Notes under the pieces: model-generated
Database searches by the model: none
The model's input: only the letters and a program-made list of their open reading frames with translations
Told to the model about the DNA's origin: nothing
Part shown: positions 42,301-50,965 of the stretch, piece after piece
Numbering within the stretch: the first letter of the stretch is position 1
Layout of the letters: each line of letters opens with the position of its first letter
DNA from: JAJDTT01 sp965116695
Lineage (GTDB): Bacteria > Acidobacteriota > UBA6911 > RPQK01 > JAJDTT01
Reading direction: 5' to 3'
Length of the DNA stretch: 64,000 nt
NCBI GenBank assembly: GCA_965116695.1
Contig: OZ220706.1
Coordinates: 2,604,001-2,668,000, forward strand
Made by a program: the position numbers and the translations under genes

Positions 42301-45111
42301 TCCCGTGCTGTTGGAAAAATCGAACCAGTTCAGTTGCTCCAGAAGCAACACATTTGGCGGGATCGGACCCGTCAAATCGTTTCTGCCGATGGCCAGGAAC
42401 TCCAAACGGGAGAGGTTCCCCAATTGCACCGGGATCTCACCCGTCAACTCGTTGCCATGGAGGTTCAGGAACTCCAAGCGGGAGAGGTTCCCCAATTGCA
42501 CCGGGATCTCACCCGTCAACTCGTTCTCGTGGAGGTACAGGAACTCCAAGCGGGAGAGGTTCCCCAATTGCACCGGGATCTCACCCGTCAACTTGTTCTC
42601 TTGGAGGCCCAGGACGACCAGGCGGGAGAGGTTCCCCAATTGCGACGGGATCTCACCCGTCAACTCGTTCTCGTGGAGGTACAGGAACTCCAAGCGGGAG
42701 AGGTTCCCCAATTGCGACGGGATCTCACCCGTCAACTTGTTCTCTTGGAGGTACAGGAACTCCAAGCGGGAGAGGTTCTCCAATTGCGGCGGGATCTCAC
42801 CCGTTAGCTCGTTCTCTTGGAGGCCCAGGACGACCAGGCGGGAGAGGTTCCCCAATTGCACCGGGATCTCACCCGTCAACTCGTTCTCGTGGAGGTGCAG
42901 GAACTCCAAGCGGGAGAGGTTCCCCAATTGCACCGGGATCTCGCCCGTCAACTCGTTCTTCTGGAGGTGCAGAACTCTCAAACGGGAGAGGTTCCCCAGT
43001 TGCGACGGGATCTCACCCGTCAACTTGTTCCCGGAAAGATCCAGTAACCACAGGTGGGAGAGAGCGCCCAACTCCGGTGGAATCTCGCCCGTCAGTCCGA
43101 TCCCGACCACTTCCCCCTCCGCTGTCCGCTGGAACAGCCGCAGAGCGGTCACCCGGCCCTGATCGTCGACCTCGACCCCATGCCAATCCTCCAGCGGGGC
43201 GCCGGTCCCCCAATTCTCGCTGTGGGTCCAATCCGGTCCGTCCAGAGCATCGTACAGCGCCTGCAAAGCTGCCCTCTGAGATACGATCACTCCCACCGTC
43301 ACCGACGCCGCGGCCATCTGCCCGTCCGCTCCCCGCGCCGTGATGCGGTAGGTTGTCGTCACGCCCGGCGACACACTCCGGCTGCCCGACGTGGGCACCG
43401 CCCCGATGTCCGGTTCGATCGTCACGCTTTCCGCATTCGTGGACGACCAGCTCAAGGTCGCCCTCTGTCCCCAAATGATCCGCAGCCGGGAAGCCGACAG
43501 CGTCACCGCCGGCGCGGGCGCCGGCCCTTCGTCGACCTCTTCCTCGTCCGCGATCCGGATCGCGGGCACGGCCGAGAGCGAAGAGGTCCTCTTGCCGAAC
43601 CTCAGCCCCAGCGGTGTCAACGCCGATTCGTCCTCAGTCTCCACCAACAAGAGGCCGCGAAAATCCTCCAGGAATCCGGTGTCGGCGCCGTCCACGTCGA
43701 ACCATTCCGGAAGCGTCCGCGCCGCTTGACGAAAACCGTCCCAGCGGACCGACCCTCCCTCCAACGGGTCGTTCCCCTCCTCGTCGCGCAGCCGCAGCTC
43801 GACGCCCGACGACACCTCCCGTTTGAAAATGGCGACTCCCGCCCCCACCGCCGGCGATTCCTCCACGAACAGGGCGAACCGTTGTCCCAACTCCACCGGA
43901 TTGACCCCGACTTCGATCCCCGAGCGGGCGTCCCGGTAGGTCAGCAACCCGCTGACCGCCGCCGATCCGGTCCGAACCTCGATCCATCCCCGCCGAATCG
44001 GGCCCTCGCCGGTGCTACGCCACACCCGGCTCCCCAGCGACGGAATCTCCACCTCAGATTCCGCGTCGAACAAGTCTGCAACCGCCTGTCCCTCCTGGTC
44101 GTAGACCTCCACCGCCGCCTCGGCTCCCAAGGTCGTGTCCACGTTGCTGAGCACCAGTTGCACCGACCAGCCCCCTCCGTCGACGTAGTCGGGGAACACC
44201 AGGACCGTCTCTCGCGGCTCCGGACTCCGATTCCGGATCACGGGCACCGCCGAGAGCGACGAGATCTCCTTGCCGAACCTCAGCCCCAGTGGGATCAACG
44301 GCGATTCGTCCTCCGTCTCCAGAAACAGGAGACCTCGAAAGTCCTCCAGGAAGGCCGTGTCGACGTGGTCCACCCCGATCCATTCCGGAAGTGTCCGAGC
44401 TCCCTGGCGAAAATCCCCCCAGCGGACGAACTCTCCCTCCAACGGGTCGTACCCCTCCTCGTCGCGCAGCCTCAGCTCGACGCCCGACGCCGTCCTCCGC
44501 TTGAAGACGGCGACTCCGGAGCCCACTGTCGGCGACTCTTCCACGTACAGGGCGAACTGCTGTCCCAGCTCCGCCGGGTTGACCCCGACTTCGATCCCCG
44601 AGCCGGCGTCCCGGTAGGTCAGCAGCCCGCTGACTGCCGCCGAATTGGTCCGTACCTCGATCCATCCCCGCCGAATCGCGCCCTCGCCGGCGCTTCGCCA
44701 CACCCGGCTCCCCAGTGACGGAATCTCCACCTCCGATTCCGATTCGAACAAGTCGAAAATGGCTCGTCCCCCCTGGTCGTAGACTTCAATTTGAACTTCG
44801 ACCGTGGCGTCCGGGTCGACGTTGCTGAGCGCCAGTTGCACCGACCAGCCGCTTCCGTCCACATAGTCGGGGAACACCAGGGTGTTCTCCTCTCCTGAAT
44901 TCCCCGTCTGTTGTGAGATGGCGCCGTCCGGTGATCGATTGGCGTCCTCGACAGGTCGGGCCGGCTCTTGCGCCCTGGACGAGACCAGCACCAGCAACAA
45001 TGCCGACAAAGGTCCCCAGAACTTCATCCTGAACCTGGGAAGTCCTCCTGCAGATGGACGGACTTGCAGGTGCAGCCGAGTACTGGATCGTTGCTTTCCG
45101 ACACGGGCCAT
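39397..45111 (-). CDS. Giant secreted LRR protein with metzincin-like zinc protease domain
   Basis: 1904 residues. ATG 45111 has GAGGAG 6 nt upstream; Met29 just before the hydrophobic signal (MKFWGPLSALLLVLVSSRAQ) is an alternative. Order: two tandem copies (about 77-290 and 302-520) of a module starting VFPDYVDGxGWSVQLxLSNVD; an Ig-like domain (RLRIIWGQRATLSWSSTNAE); three leucine-rich blocks (about 605-960, 965-1070, 1095-1400), each opened by an LYDALDGPDWTHSENW-type cap and closed by a Cys-bearing LCAP...WL cap; then a C-terminal region with HELGHNLNLGH (first His 1657) and a Met-turn SDLMGG (Met1710), as in metzincin proteases, with Asn where Gly is usual. Repeats follow the plant-type LTGEIPxQLGNLSRLExLxL pattern. 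It is probably a surface or released protease with a binding scaffold. Confidence 0.88.
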   Translation of the reverse strand: MARVGKQRSSTRLHLQVRPSAGGLPRFRMKFWGPLSALLLVLVSSRAQEPARPVEDANRSPDGAISQQTGNSGEENTLVFPDYVDGSGWSVQLALSNVDPDATVEVQIEVYDQGGRAIFDLFESESEVEIPSLGSRVWRSAGEGAIRRGWIEVRTNSAAVSGLLTYRDAGSGIEVGVNPAELGQQFALYVEESPTVGSGVAVFKRRTASGVELRLRDEEGYDPLEGEFVRWGDFRQGARTLPEWIGVDHVDTAFLEDFRGLLFLETEDESPLIPLGLRFGKEISSLSAVPVIRNRSPEPRETVLVFPDYVDGGGWSVQLVLSNVDTTLGAEAAVEVYDQEGQAVADLFDAESEVEIPSLGSRVWRSTGEGPIRRGWIEVRTGSAAVSGLLTYRDARSGIEVGVNPVELGQRFALFVEESPAVGAGVAIFKREVSSGVELRLRDEEGNDPLEGGSVRWDGFRQAARTLPEWFDVDGADTGFLEDFRGLLLVETEDESALTPLGLRFGKRTSSLSAVPAIRIADEEEVDEGPAPAPAVTLSASRLRIIWGQRATLSWSSTNAESVTIEPDIGAVPTSGSRSVSPGVTTTYRITARGADGQMAAASVTVGVIVSQRAALQALYDALDGPDWTHSENWGTGAPLEDWHGVEVDDQGRVTALRLFQRTAEGEVVGIGLTGEIPPELGALSHLWLLDLSGNKLTGEIPSQLGNLSRLRVLHLQKNELTGEIPVQLGNLSRLEFLHLHENELTGEIPVQLGNLSRLVVLGLQENELTGEIPPQLENLSRLEFLYLQENKLTGEIPSQLGNLSRLEFLYLHENELTGEIPSQLGNLSRLVVLGLQENKLTGEIPVQLGNLSRLEFLYLHENELTGEIPVQLGNLSRLEFLNLHGNELTGEIPVQLGNLSRLEFLAIGRNDLTGPIPPNVLLLEQLNWFDFSNSTGLCAPGTTEFTTWLKGIEGTFGPFCNESDVAVIKSLYEVTGGADWTHSDGWLGENAVSEWYGVQADSLGRVTGLDLSDNGLEGRVPGNLAQLSRLIELRIGGNALAGRLPFGLARLPLQALHYADTELCAPVEARFQAWLETVASHDGTGMECAPATDRDLVVELYDAMGGPSWTRRENWLTDAPLGEWSGIRVASDGRVIGLRLSGIGLTGPIFPELGRLRRLIELFLDNNELTGSIPPGLGNLSLLRNLFLNQNQLTGPIPPELGNLLNLRNLYLNDNQLRSAIPEQLGNLPHLYALQAYRNQLTGAIPPELGNLPRMALLNLQQNQLRGRIPPELGNLLQLTALNLNDNQLTGAIPEQLGNLSQLKSLVLNDNQLTGLIPEQLGNLSQLESLVLDGNRLRGPIPRKLGGLARLRTLSLSRNAGISGVVPGRLEGLSRLEELLAGDTRLCAPSDASARSWLKGAWKRRVDPCSQGLPPRAYLTQAVQSREFPVPLVAGKKALLRVFVTAPQGSTRRFPPVRARFYVRGRENYVLDIPGKSVAVPAEVNEGSLSNTANAEVPAEIVQPGLEMVIEIDPEGTLGSVPGLTKRVPETGRQAVEVRSMPTFDLTLIPFLWRPDPDQSIVDLVHAMAENPESHELLGPTRTLLPIGDLEVTAHEPVLNSSDNRGTLLAETEAIRVMEGASGHYLGMMSGGPGGGIAYRPGKSSFSSPNGNFMAHELGHNLNLGHVPCGPFRTDIDPSFPDTRGSIGAWGYDFREGGRLVPSSWSDLMGGCHPQWIGDYHFTNMLRFRLHTAAGGGLSSLVAAPARSLLLWGGVDAAGTPFLEPAFVVKAPASLPHSTGDHRITGRNGDGDELFSLAFEMREVADGDGGSSFAFALPVQPAWADRLAGITLSGPGGSVTLDQDADRPVSILRNPRSGQVRGILRGSGATRLARDDMVSALTREPGLEVLTSRGIPDREDWTR
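42408..43079 (-). repeat. Tandem 72-bp repeats encoding LRR units
   Basis: Units begin with GGGAGAGG on the plus strand at 42408 and then exactly every 72 bp to 43056. The first nine are nearly identical in DNA (GGTTCCCCAATTG, GGGATCTCACCCGTCAACT) and the tenth is diverged. Each encodes 24 residues. Variation is concentrated at the solvent-exposed strand (EFLYLHENE, VVLGLQENE, EFLHLHENE), partly in a three-unit pattern. They lie inside the LRR-protease gene. Confidence 0.93.
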
Positions 45112-45349
45112 GGTGATCTCCTCTGGAATTGAACTCGCCTGGGTTCAAGCCAAGTGGACGATAAGCCACAAGAGTGAGATCAGAGCGATAAACACGACGA
45201 ATATGGCGATAATTTGGTGATATCATTCAAGAATCCACTATCATTGACGCTCCCGGGCCTCGGAGCCTCCTCCACTCGGCTCACGTATCGGGCCGGCATC
45301 CGGCGACGCGGAACGGGGTTTCGCGACGGAGTCCTGGAGGGATGAGCCA
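45112..45349. promoter_or_regulatory. Divergent, AT-rich spacer between LRR-protease and sensor-regulator genes
   Basis: 238 bp separating two divergent genes. The middle (about 45160-45235) is clearly more AT-rich than the surroundings, with GATAATTTGGTGATATCATT and the 8-bp palindrome TGATATCA at 45218-45225. It must hold the promoters of both genes. No exact -35/-10 assignment is made. Confidence 0.45.
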
Positions 45350-47707
45350 TTGAAGAATCCCGACGAACTGAGACGAGAGATCGAACTGTTGCGGGACCGC
45401 ATCTCCAGGCTCACGGCAGCCAGCCTTCGCATCAGCGCGAGCCTCGACGTCGACACCGTGCTGCGCGAGATCGTGGAAGGCGCGCAAGCGCTGACGGGAG
45501 CCGACTACGGCATGATCACGACCGTCGACGACTCGGGTCAGGTCGAGGAATTCGTCTCTTCCGGCTTATCTCCGGAACAACATCGGCAGATCGCGGCGTG
45601 GCCCGACGGACCGCGCCTCTTCGAGCACTTTCGGAACCTCCCGGGAGCGGTGAGGCTGCGAGACATTACCAGCCATATCCGCTCGCTGGGCTTTTCCGCG
45701 GACCTGTTTCAGTGGGCGAAGACCTTCCAGGGCACGCCGATGCGTCATCGGGGGGTCCATGTCGGCAACTTCTTCCTGGGCGGAAAAGAAGGAGGACGGG
45801 AGTTTACCAGCGAGGACGAAGAGATCCTCGTGTTGTTCGCGTCTCAGGCGGCCGTGGCCATCGCCAATGCCCGTGCCTACCGGGACGAGCAGCGGGCACG
45901 GGCCGATCTGGAGGCCCTCGTCGACACCTCGCCGGTAGGGGTCGTGGTTTTCGATGCCAAATCCGGAAACGTCGTCTCGCTCAATCGTGAGGCGAAGCGG
46001 ATCGTCGGGAGCCTGCGCATGCCGGGTGTCCCCATGAATCAGTTACCGGATAAGCTGATCTGCCGACGCGCCGGCGGGCAGGAGCATGCATTCAAGGAGA
46101 TTTCTCTGGCGCAAACACTGAGTCGCGCCACTCCGATCCGGGCTGAAGAGATTGTCCTCCAGGTTCCCGACGGCCGAAGCGTCACGACGCTGGTGAACGC
46201 CACTCCGATCCGGGCCGAGGAAGGTTCGGTCGAATCGATGGTGGTCACCCTGCAGGATCTGGCCCCCTTGGAGGAGCTGGAGCGATTGCGGACCGAGTTC
46301 CTGAGCATGGTCAGCCACGAGCTGCGGGCTCCGCTGACCTCCATCAAAGGCTCGACGACCACCGTATTGAGCGCTCTGCCGACTCCGAACCTGACCGAGA
46401 TCCTGCAATTCATCCGCATCATCGATGATCAGGCCGATCAGATGCGCAACCTGATCAGCGACTTGCTGGATGCGGGGCACATCGAGACGGGAACGCTGTC
46501 GGTCGACCCCGAACCCGCAAAGGTGGCCAGCCTGGTGGACCAAGCCAGGAATACGTTCCTCAGCGCAGGGAACCGGCACTCCGTCCTCATCGACCTGCCG
46601 CTGGATCTGCCCCGGGTGATGGCCGACCGGCAGCGCATCGTCCAGGTCCTGAACAACCTTCTCTCCAACGCCGCCCTGAACTCTCCCGCGTCCTCACCCC
46701 TGCGGGTCTCCGCAATGCGGAAGGGCGTTCACGTGGCGATCTCAATTTCGGACGAAGGCCGGGGGGTGCCGCCGGACCTGCTGCCGCACCTGTTTCGCAA
46801 ACACGTGCGTGCGGGGACCGATCGCGGGATCCGTGGTTCCGGCCTGGGTCTGGCCATCTGCAAGGGGCTGGTGGAGGCTCACGGGGGGCGCATCCGGGCC
46901 GAGAGTGCCGGGGCGGGCCTGGGCGCGCGGTTCACGTTCACGCTTGCCGTGGCTGAAGAGTCGGAAACCGGCGTCGCTCCCGGCCTTGCCCGGAACTCAT
47001 CCCACCCACTCCCGGACGGGCGGGCGCGAACACCCATACTGGTGGTGGACGACGACCCACAGACGCTCCGGCACGTTCGGGATTCGCTCACGGCGGCCGG
47101 CTATTCGCCGCTGGGGACCGGCGATCCGAGGGAAATGCCCCATCTGCTCAAAACCAAGCAGCCTCGCTTGGTGCTCCTGGACCTGATGTTTCCTGATATC
47201 GACGGGATTGAGTTGATGGAACGCGTCCTCAAATTGGCCGATCTTCCGGTCATCTTCATCTCTGCTTACGGCAGGGACGAGACCATCGCGCGGGCGCTGA
47301 ACCTGGGCGCCGCCGACTACATCGTCAAGCCTTTCTCGGCGACGGAGCTGGTGGCAAGAGTGGAGGCGGCGCTACGCCGACACGACGAAATGCCCGAACC
47401 CTTCCGGTTGGGCGATTTGGCCATCCACTTCCAGGAACGCCGAGTGACCGTGGCCGGCCGGGCGGTGCAACTCACGGCCACGGAATACGAACTGCTCCGA
47501 GTGCTCTCGGTCAACGCGGGACGCATCTTGACCTACGCTTCCCTGCTGCGCCAAGTGTGGAACCGTTGGGAAACCGACGATCTTCGGCCATTGCGCGCCG
47601 TCGTCCAGCGGATCCGGCGCAAGCTGGGTGACAATGCAGCCCAGCCCACATACATCTTCAACGAACGAGGGGTCGGCTACCGCATGCCAGGACAAGACGG
47701 CCTCTGA
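45350..47707 (+). CDS. One-piece sensor kinase/receiver/winged-helix regulator
   Basis: 785 residues from TTG 45350 (GGAGGG about 9 nt upstream; the ATG at 45342 hits a stop). Order: coiled N-terminus, GAF domain (about 30-185), PAS-like domain (about 190-300), HisKA with His323 (SMVSHELRAPLTSIKG), HATPase (NNLLSNAALNSP, DEGRGVPPDLLP, RGSGLGLAICKGL), a receiver with Asp611 (LVLLDLMFPDIDG), and a C-terminal OmpR-type winged helix (VQLTATEYELLRVLSVNAGR, RRKLGD, FNERGVGYRM). No membrane helix, so it is a cytoplasmic sensor. Fusion of kinase, receiver and DNA-binding output in one chain is uncommon. It is divergent from the LRR-protease gene, a possible target. Confidence 0.92.
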   Translation: MKNPDELRREIELLRDRISRLTAASLRISASLDVDTVLREIVEGAQALTGADYGMITTVDDSGQVEEFVSSGLSPEQHRQIAAWPDGPRLFEHFRNLPGAVRLRDITSHIRSLGFSADLFQWAKTFQGTPMRHRGVHVGNFFLGGKEGGREFTSEDEEILVLFASQAAVAIANARAYRDEQRARADLEALVDTSPVGVVVFDAKSGNVVSLNREAKRIVGSLRMPGVPMNQLPDKLICRRAGGQEHAFKEISLAQTLSRATPIRAEEIVLQVPDGRSVTTLVNATPIRAEEGSVESMVVTLQDLAPLEELERLRTEFLSMVSHELRAPLTSIKGSTTTVLSALPTPNLTEILQFIRIIDDQADQMRNLISDLLDAGHIETGTLSVDPEPAKVASLVDQARNTFLSAGNRHSVLIDLPLDLPRVMADRQRIVQVLNNLLSNAALNSPASSPLRVSAMRKGVHVAISISDEGRGVPPDLLPHLFRKHVRAGTDRGIRGSGLGLAICKGLVEAHGGRIRAESAGAGLGARFTFTLAVAEESETGVAPGLARNSSHPLPDGRARTPILVVDDDPQTLRHVRDSLTAAGYSPLGTGDPREMPHLLKTKQPRLVLLDLMFPDIDGIELMERVLKLADLPVIFISAYGRDETIARALNLGAADYIVKPFSATELVARVEAALRRHDEMPEPFRLGDLAIHFQERRVTVAGRAVQLTATEYELLRVLSVNAGRILTYASLLRQVWNRWETDDLRPLRAVVQRIRRKLGDNAAQPTYIFNERGVGYRMPGQDGL

Positions 47708-47832
47708 GGGTCTGGGAGGAACCCTACGATTCTGATTCGACTCATTGAACTTGGTATTGACCCGGCCCGGCGATATCCTGTCCCGGCGACCGGAGACCAA
47801 CTTCGACACGATCCACCCAAGGAGACTCGGTT

Positions 47833-49158
47833 GTGACAGTCCCCCCGATTTCAATTCCAATCGATGGAGCCGGCGGCAGGAGCCGCACCGGATTCAGGAG
47901 CCTGCTGTTCTTGACCGCCGTCCTGACGGCCTGCCAGCCGGCGAAGGCTCCGGCGGGCGACACGGTGCGGGAGTCCACCCTCCAAGGTTCGAGTCCCGTC
48001 CACTTCACCGAGCACTTGATCATGGACGGCTACGCCTATCCCTACGGCATCTGGGCCGCCGACCTGGACAAGGACGGAGACCTGGACCTGACCAGTGCGG
48101 ACTACACTCCCGCCAACAACCTCTACTGGTTCGAGAATGACGGTTCCGGAACCTTCACCCGCCGCTTCATCCAGAAGGACGATCCGGAGCGGCTGGAGCG
48201 GCACATGGTGAGCGACGTCAACCAGGACACTCACCCCGACGTCGTGATCGTCAAGAATCTGTACGGCCACCTCCTCTGGTTCCAGAATCCCGGAAAACAC
48301 GACGCCCGAAAACTGTGGAAGCGGCACGTCATCACGACCCGGCTGGCCGGCGCCTACAGCGTGGCGGTCTCGGACCTGGACGCCGACGGCGATCCCGACG
48401 TGGCCGCCTCCTCCTGGAGGATGGGGAACCAGTTCGCCTGGTTCGAGAACCCGGGGACGCTGTGCAACGGTCCGCCGACTCAACTCTGCTACGAAGAGGG
48501 ACGGGAGTGGCCCAAACACCTGATTGACGCCAACGTTGCCGAGACTCGTTGCATCCGGGTGGCCGACGTGGACGGCGACGGCGACGAAGACCTGATGGGA
48601 ACGGCGGCCGCAGACGGGCTGGTCCTCTGGTACGAAAACAGCGGCGATCCACTCTCTCGACCCTGGAAACGCCACCTCATCGACGACGGATCCAGCCGGC
48701 CCGCGCACGGCAACCCGGTGGACATGGATGGCGACGGCGACCCGGATCTGGTTCTGGCCCTGGGCATGGGCGCGAGCCCGGGTGGGGAGGACCGCTCCGG
48801 GGTCGTCTGGTACGAAAACGACGGCGCCCCCGGCGACGGCCCGTGGCCCCGGCACACCATCCTGGCATCTCTTCCCGGCGCCTTCGAGGCGGTGGCCGGC
48901 GACCTGGACGGCGACGGAGACCCGGACGTGGCCGCCACGGCGTGGGGCTCTGCAGGAAAGGTGGTCTGGCTCGAAAATCCCGGGGACCCCCGGTCACATT
49001 GGACGGCGCACACTCTGAAACCGTCGTGGCCTCGCGCCAACATGATCATCCTGGCCGATTTGGATGGGGACCAGGACCTGGACGTGGCCGCCGTCGCCGA
49101 AATCGGAAGCAACGAGTTCCGCTGGTGGCAAAACCAGGGCGCGGGAGCCGGGGATTGA
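47833..49158 (+). CDS. VCBS/FG-GAP repeat lipoprotein
   Basis: 441 residues from a GTG start (MTVPPISIPI), with a lipoprotein signal ending LTAC. It contains at least six FG-GAP/VCBS calcium-binding motifs: ADLDKDGDLDLTSADY, VSDLDADGDPDVAASS, VADVDGDGDEDLMGTA, PVDMDGDGDPDLVLAL, AGDLDGDGDPDVAATA and LADLDGDQDLDVAAVA. Together they should form a seven-bladed beta-propeller like integrin alpha. Each blade also carries a LYWFEND or VVWYEND strand. Such proteins are usually extracellular binding proteins; some are lyases. It follows the sensor-regulator gene by 125 bp on the same strand and converges with the DUF4153-type gene. Confidence 0.85.
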   Translation: MTVPPISIPIDGAGGRSRTGFRSLLFLTAVLTACQPAKAPAGDTVRESTLQGSSPVHFTEHLIMDGYAYPYGIWAADLDKDGDLDLTSADYTPANNLYWFENDGSGTFTRRFIQKDDPERLERHMVSDVNQDTHPDVVIVKNLYGHLLWFQNPGKHDARKLWKRHVITTRLAGAYSVAVSDLDADGDPDVAASSWRMGNQFAWFENPGTLCNGPPTQLCYEEGREWPKHLIDANVAETRCIRVADVDGDGDEDLMGTAAADGLVLWYENSGDPLSRPWKRHLIDDGSSRPAHGNPVDMDGDGDPDLVLALGMGASPGGEDRSGVVWYENDGAPGDGPWPRHTILASLPGAFEAVAGDLDGDGDPDVAATAWGSAGKVVWLENPGDPRSHWTAHTLKPSWPRANMIILADLDGDQDLDVAAVAEIGSNEFRWWQNQGAGAGD

Positions 49159-49171
49159 GGGAGGGCTGGAC

Positions 49172-50557
49172 TCAGGCGTAATCGAACAGCGGCGGAAAGC
49201 CGACCGCCACGAAACCGGCCCATACCGCATAGACGGGAAGATACGCCGTCTGCCAGCGCTCCAGAGCGAGGAACGAGCCTCGTCCCAGCAGGAAGCGGCC
49301 GTAGATCCAGGCCGACCACGCCAGATTGACCAGCAGGATCAGGTTCTCGCCCAGCGCCGCCACCCGGTTGGGGCTGAATCCGAACTCGGAGATGCGGGTG
49401 GCGATGGCCGCCAGAGCCAGAAGATCGACGACCAGAGCGCTGACCACCAGCACGAATTGCAGCAGGTCGAAGGCTTCGGGCGGCGCCTCGGGATCGCGAG
49501 CCGAGACGGAGTAGAGCAGCAATCCCAGGACCAGCGCCAAAAGCAGGTCGAAGCCAATGAGGACTTCCCGCTTCACGTCGATGCCGCTGCCGGTCCAGGC
49601 CATGGTCGCCAGAAAGGCCAGGAGGACCAAGGTGAACAGGGGGGTGAAAAGCCGGGTCAGGACAGGGGCCATGTTTTCGATGACGCTCTGCTTGGCCTCC
49701 ACCAGCCAGGCCCCGATGATGACGGCCCCCGCGGCGCCGCAGGGCAGCAGCCATCTCTCGGCCAGCCCCTCCACGTTCAGGCCGATGGCCTTGAACATGA
49801 CCCCCGTGAAGCCCGTCAGCACGACTCCGCCCAGGGCGATCAGCACATAGTAGATGAACAACTCCCCGGAGAAACGAACAAAGTCCATGCGCCCGCCCCC
49901 GCTCCGCCAACGTCCGCCCGCATAGGCGACGCCTACGGCCAGCCAGAGCGCGATCGGCAGGTGGAGCGCCGCGAGCACCTCCGTGTGTCCGTGCAGCTCG
50001 AAGGGAACCAGGTTCATGAAGAGGGCGGCCGCAACGAACGGAAGGGCCAGCCAGAGACAGCGGAGATCGAGAGTCCGCCGTTTCCAGAGGAAAAACCCCG
50101 TGAGCAGGGGCAAGACCAGAAGGCTGATGTTCCGGGGATAGAATCCGTCGCCGTAGCCGATTTGGGAGTAACCGAACAGCTCAGGCGCCTTGACCGCCAG
50201 CGCGGCGGCTACAGCCAGGCAGACAGCCGCGGCCATCTCCACCATGGAGCCCCGACTCCGGCCGCCGCCTTCGCCGGACGCCAGGACCAGTTGTTTCCAC
50301 AGGCGCTCCGAATGCTCACGCGCGAACTCGCGAGACAGGGCGTCCAGGCTGCCTATTCGCTTCACCCCTACCAGGAAGGCTTCGTCGGGCGCCAGACCGG
50401 CGTCGCCCAGCGCCTGCACCTGATCCCTCAAGTGGCTTTCCAATTCTTCGACGTCAGGAGAGTCGATCGCCCGCCTCCGCCGCAGGTAGGCCCGCCACTC
50501 GGCGATTTGTCTCTCCAGCGTCTCCCGTTCTTTCCCGGTTGCGCTCACTCTCGTCAC
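49172..50557 (-). CDS. DUF4153-type membrane protein with permease-prefix N-domain
   Basis: 461 residues from GTG 50557, which overlaps the padR stop (GTGA); the larger open frame is antisense to the sulfatase region upstream. Residues about 10-85 (LERQIAEWRAYLRRRRAIDS, VEELESHLRDQVQAL, DEAFLVGVKRIGSLDALSRE) form the small helical prefix found on PadR-linked permeases. After it come about 12 membrane helices resembling DUF4153 proteins (RFSGELFIYYVLIALGGVVL, NVEGLAERWLLPCGAAGAVI). Function is unknown. The PadR gene upstream is translationally coupled, a very common arrangement in Acidobacteriota where PadR controls the membrane partner. Confidence 0.82.
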   Translation of the reverse strand: MTRVSATGKERETLERQIAEWRAYLRRRRAIDSPDVEELESHLRDQVQALGDAGLAPDEAFLVGVKRIGSLDALSREFAREHSERLWKQLVLASGEGGGRSRGSMVEMAAAVCLAVAAALAVKAPELFGYSQIGYGDGFYPRNISLLVLPLLTGFFLWKRRTLDLRCLWLALPFVAAALFMNLVPFELHGHTEVLAALHLPIALWLAVGVAYAGGRWRSGGGRMDFVRFSGELFIYYVLIALGGVVLTGFTGVMFKAIGLNVEGLAERWLLPCGAAGAVIIGAWLVEAKQSVIENMAPVLTRLFTPLFTLVLLAFLATMAWTGSGIDVKREVLIGFDLLLALVLGLLLYSVSARDPEAPPEAFDLLQFVLVVSALVVDLLALAAIATRISEFGFSPNRVAALGENLILLVNLAWSAWIYGRFLLGRGSFLALERWQTAYLPVYAVWAGFVAVGFPPLFDYA

Positions 50558-50922
50558 CTCTCGTCGAGCAGCGGCTGCCAATGCTCTGCCGAGGACCGCT
50601 CGAACCAGACGGCCCGGAGAGTAGCGTCCACCACCTGCCACTGCCGGCGTTGGACCTCCAACTGCTCCCGGCCCCGGCGGCGGATTCGATAGTACTTGCG
50701 CCTGCGGCCGCTCCGGGAGGTCTCCCACCGGGTCTCGACATATCCCAGCCGGGCCAGCCGATGCAGCACGGGATAGAGCATCCCGTCCGTCCACTGCAAC
50801 CGCCCGCCGGAGAGCTCGCGGACACGTTTCAGGATCGCGTAGCCGTAGCTGTCTCCCTCGGCCAGAATCGCCAGCACGAGGGGCGTCGCCGACGCCGCCA
50901 CCAAGTCCTTGCTGACGTTCAT
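50554..50922 (-). CDS. PadR family transcriptional repressor
   Basis: 122 residues. Winged-helix PadR signature: TPLVLAILAEGDSYGYAILK, RELSGGRLQWTDGMLYPVLH, RLARLGYVETRWETSRSGRR and KYYRIRRRGREQLE, followed by a C-terminal dimerisation helix. PadR proteins are repressors that bind ATGT/ACAT-type palindromes and often control an adjacent membrane gene. It overlaps the DUF4153-type gene by GTGA. A strong inverted repeat (ATACATAGAA ... TTCTATGTAT) lies 44 bp upstream of its start, between it and the divergent sulfatase gene, and is the probable operator. Confidence 0.92.
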   Translation of the reverse strand: MNVSKDLVAASATPLVLAILAEGDSYGYAILKRVRELSGGRLQWTDGMLYPVLHRLARLGYVETRWETSRSGRRRKYYRIRRRGREQLEVQRRQWQVVDATLRAVWFERSSAEHWQPLLDER

Positions 50923-50965
50923 TTTCGGCCGCCTCCCACGGCGGAGCCGTCCGGGTCCACGAATC

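Noticed and set aside
42408..43079. Regular 72-bp spacing that could be taken for a CRISPR or satellite array
   Set aside because: Period is a multiple of three, all units are in frame, and the whole array encodes leucine-rich repeats; no unique spacers of CRISPR size.
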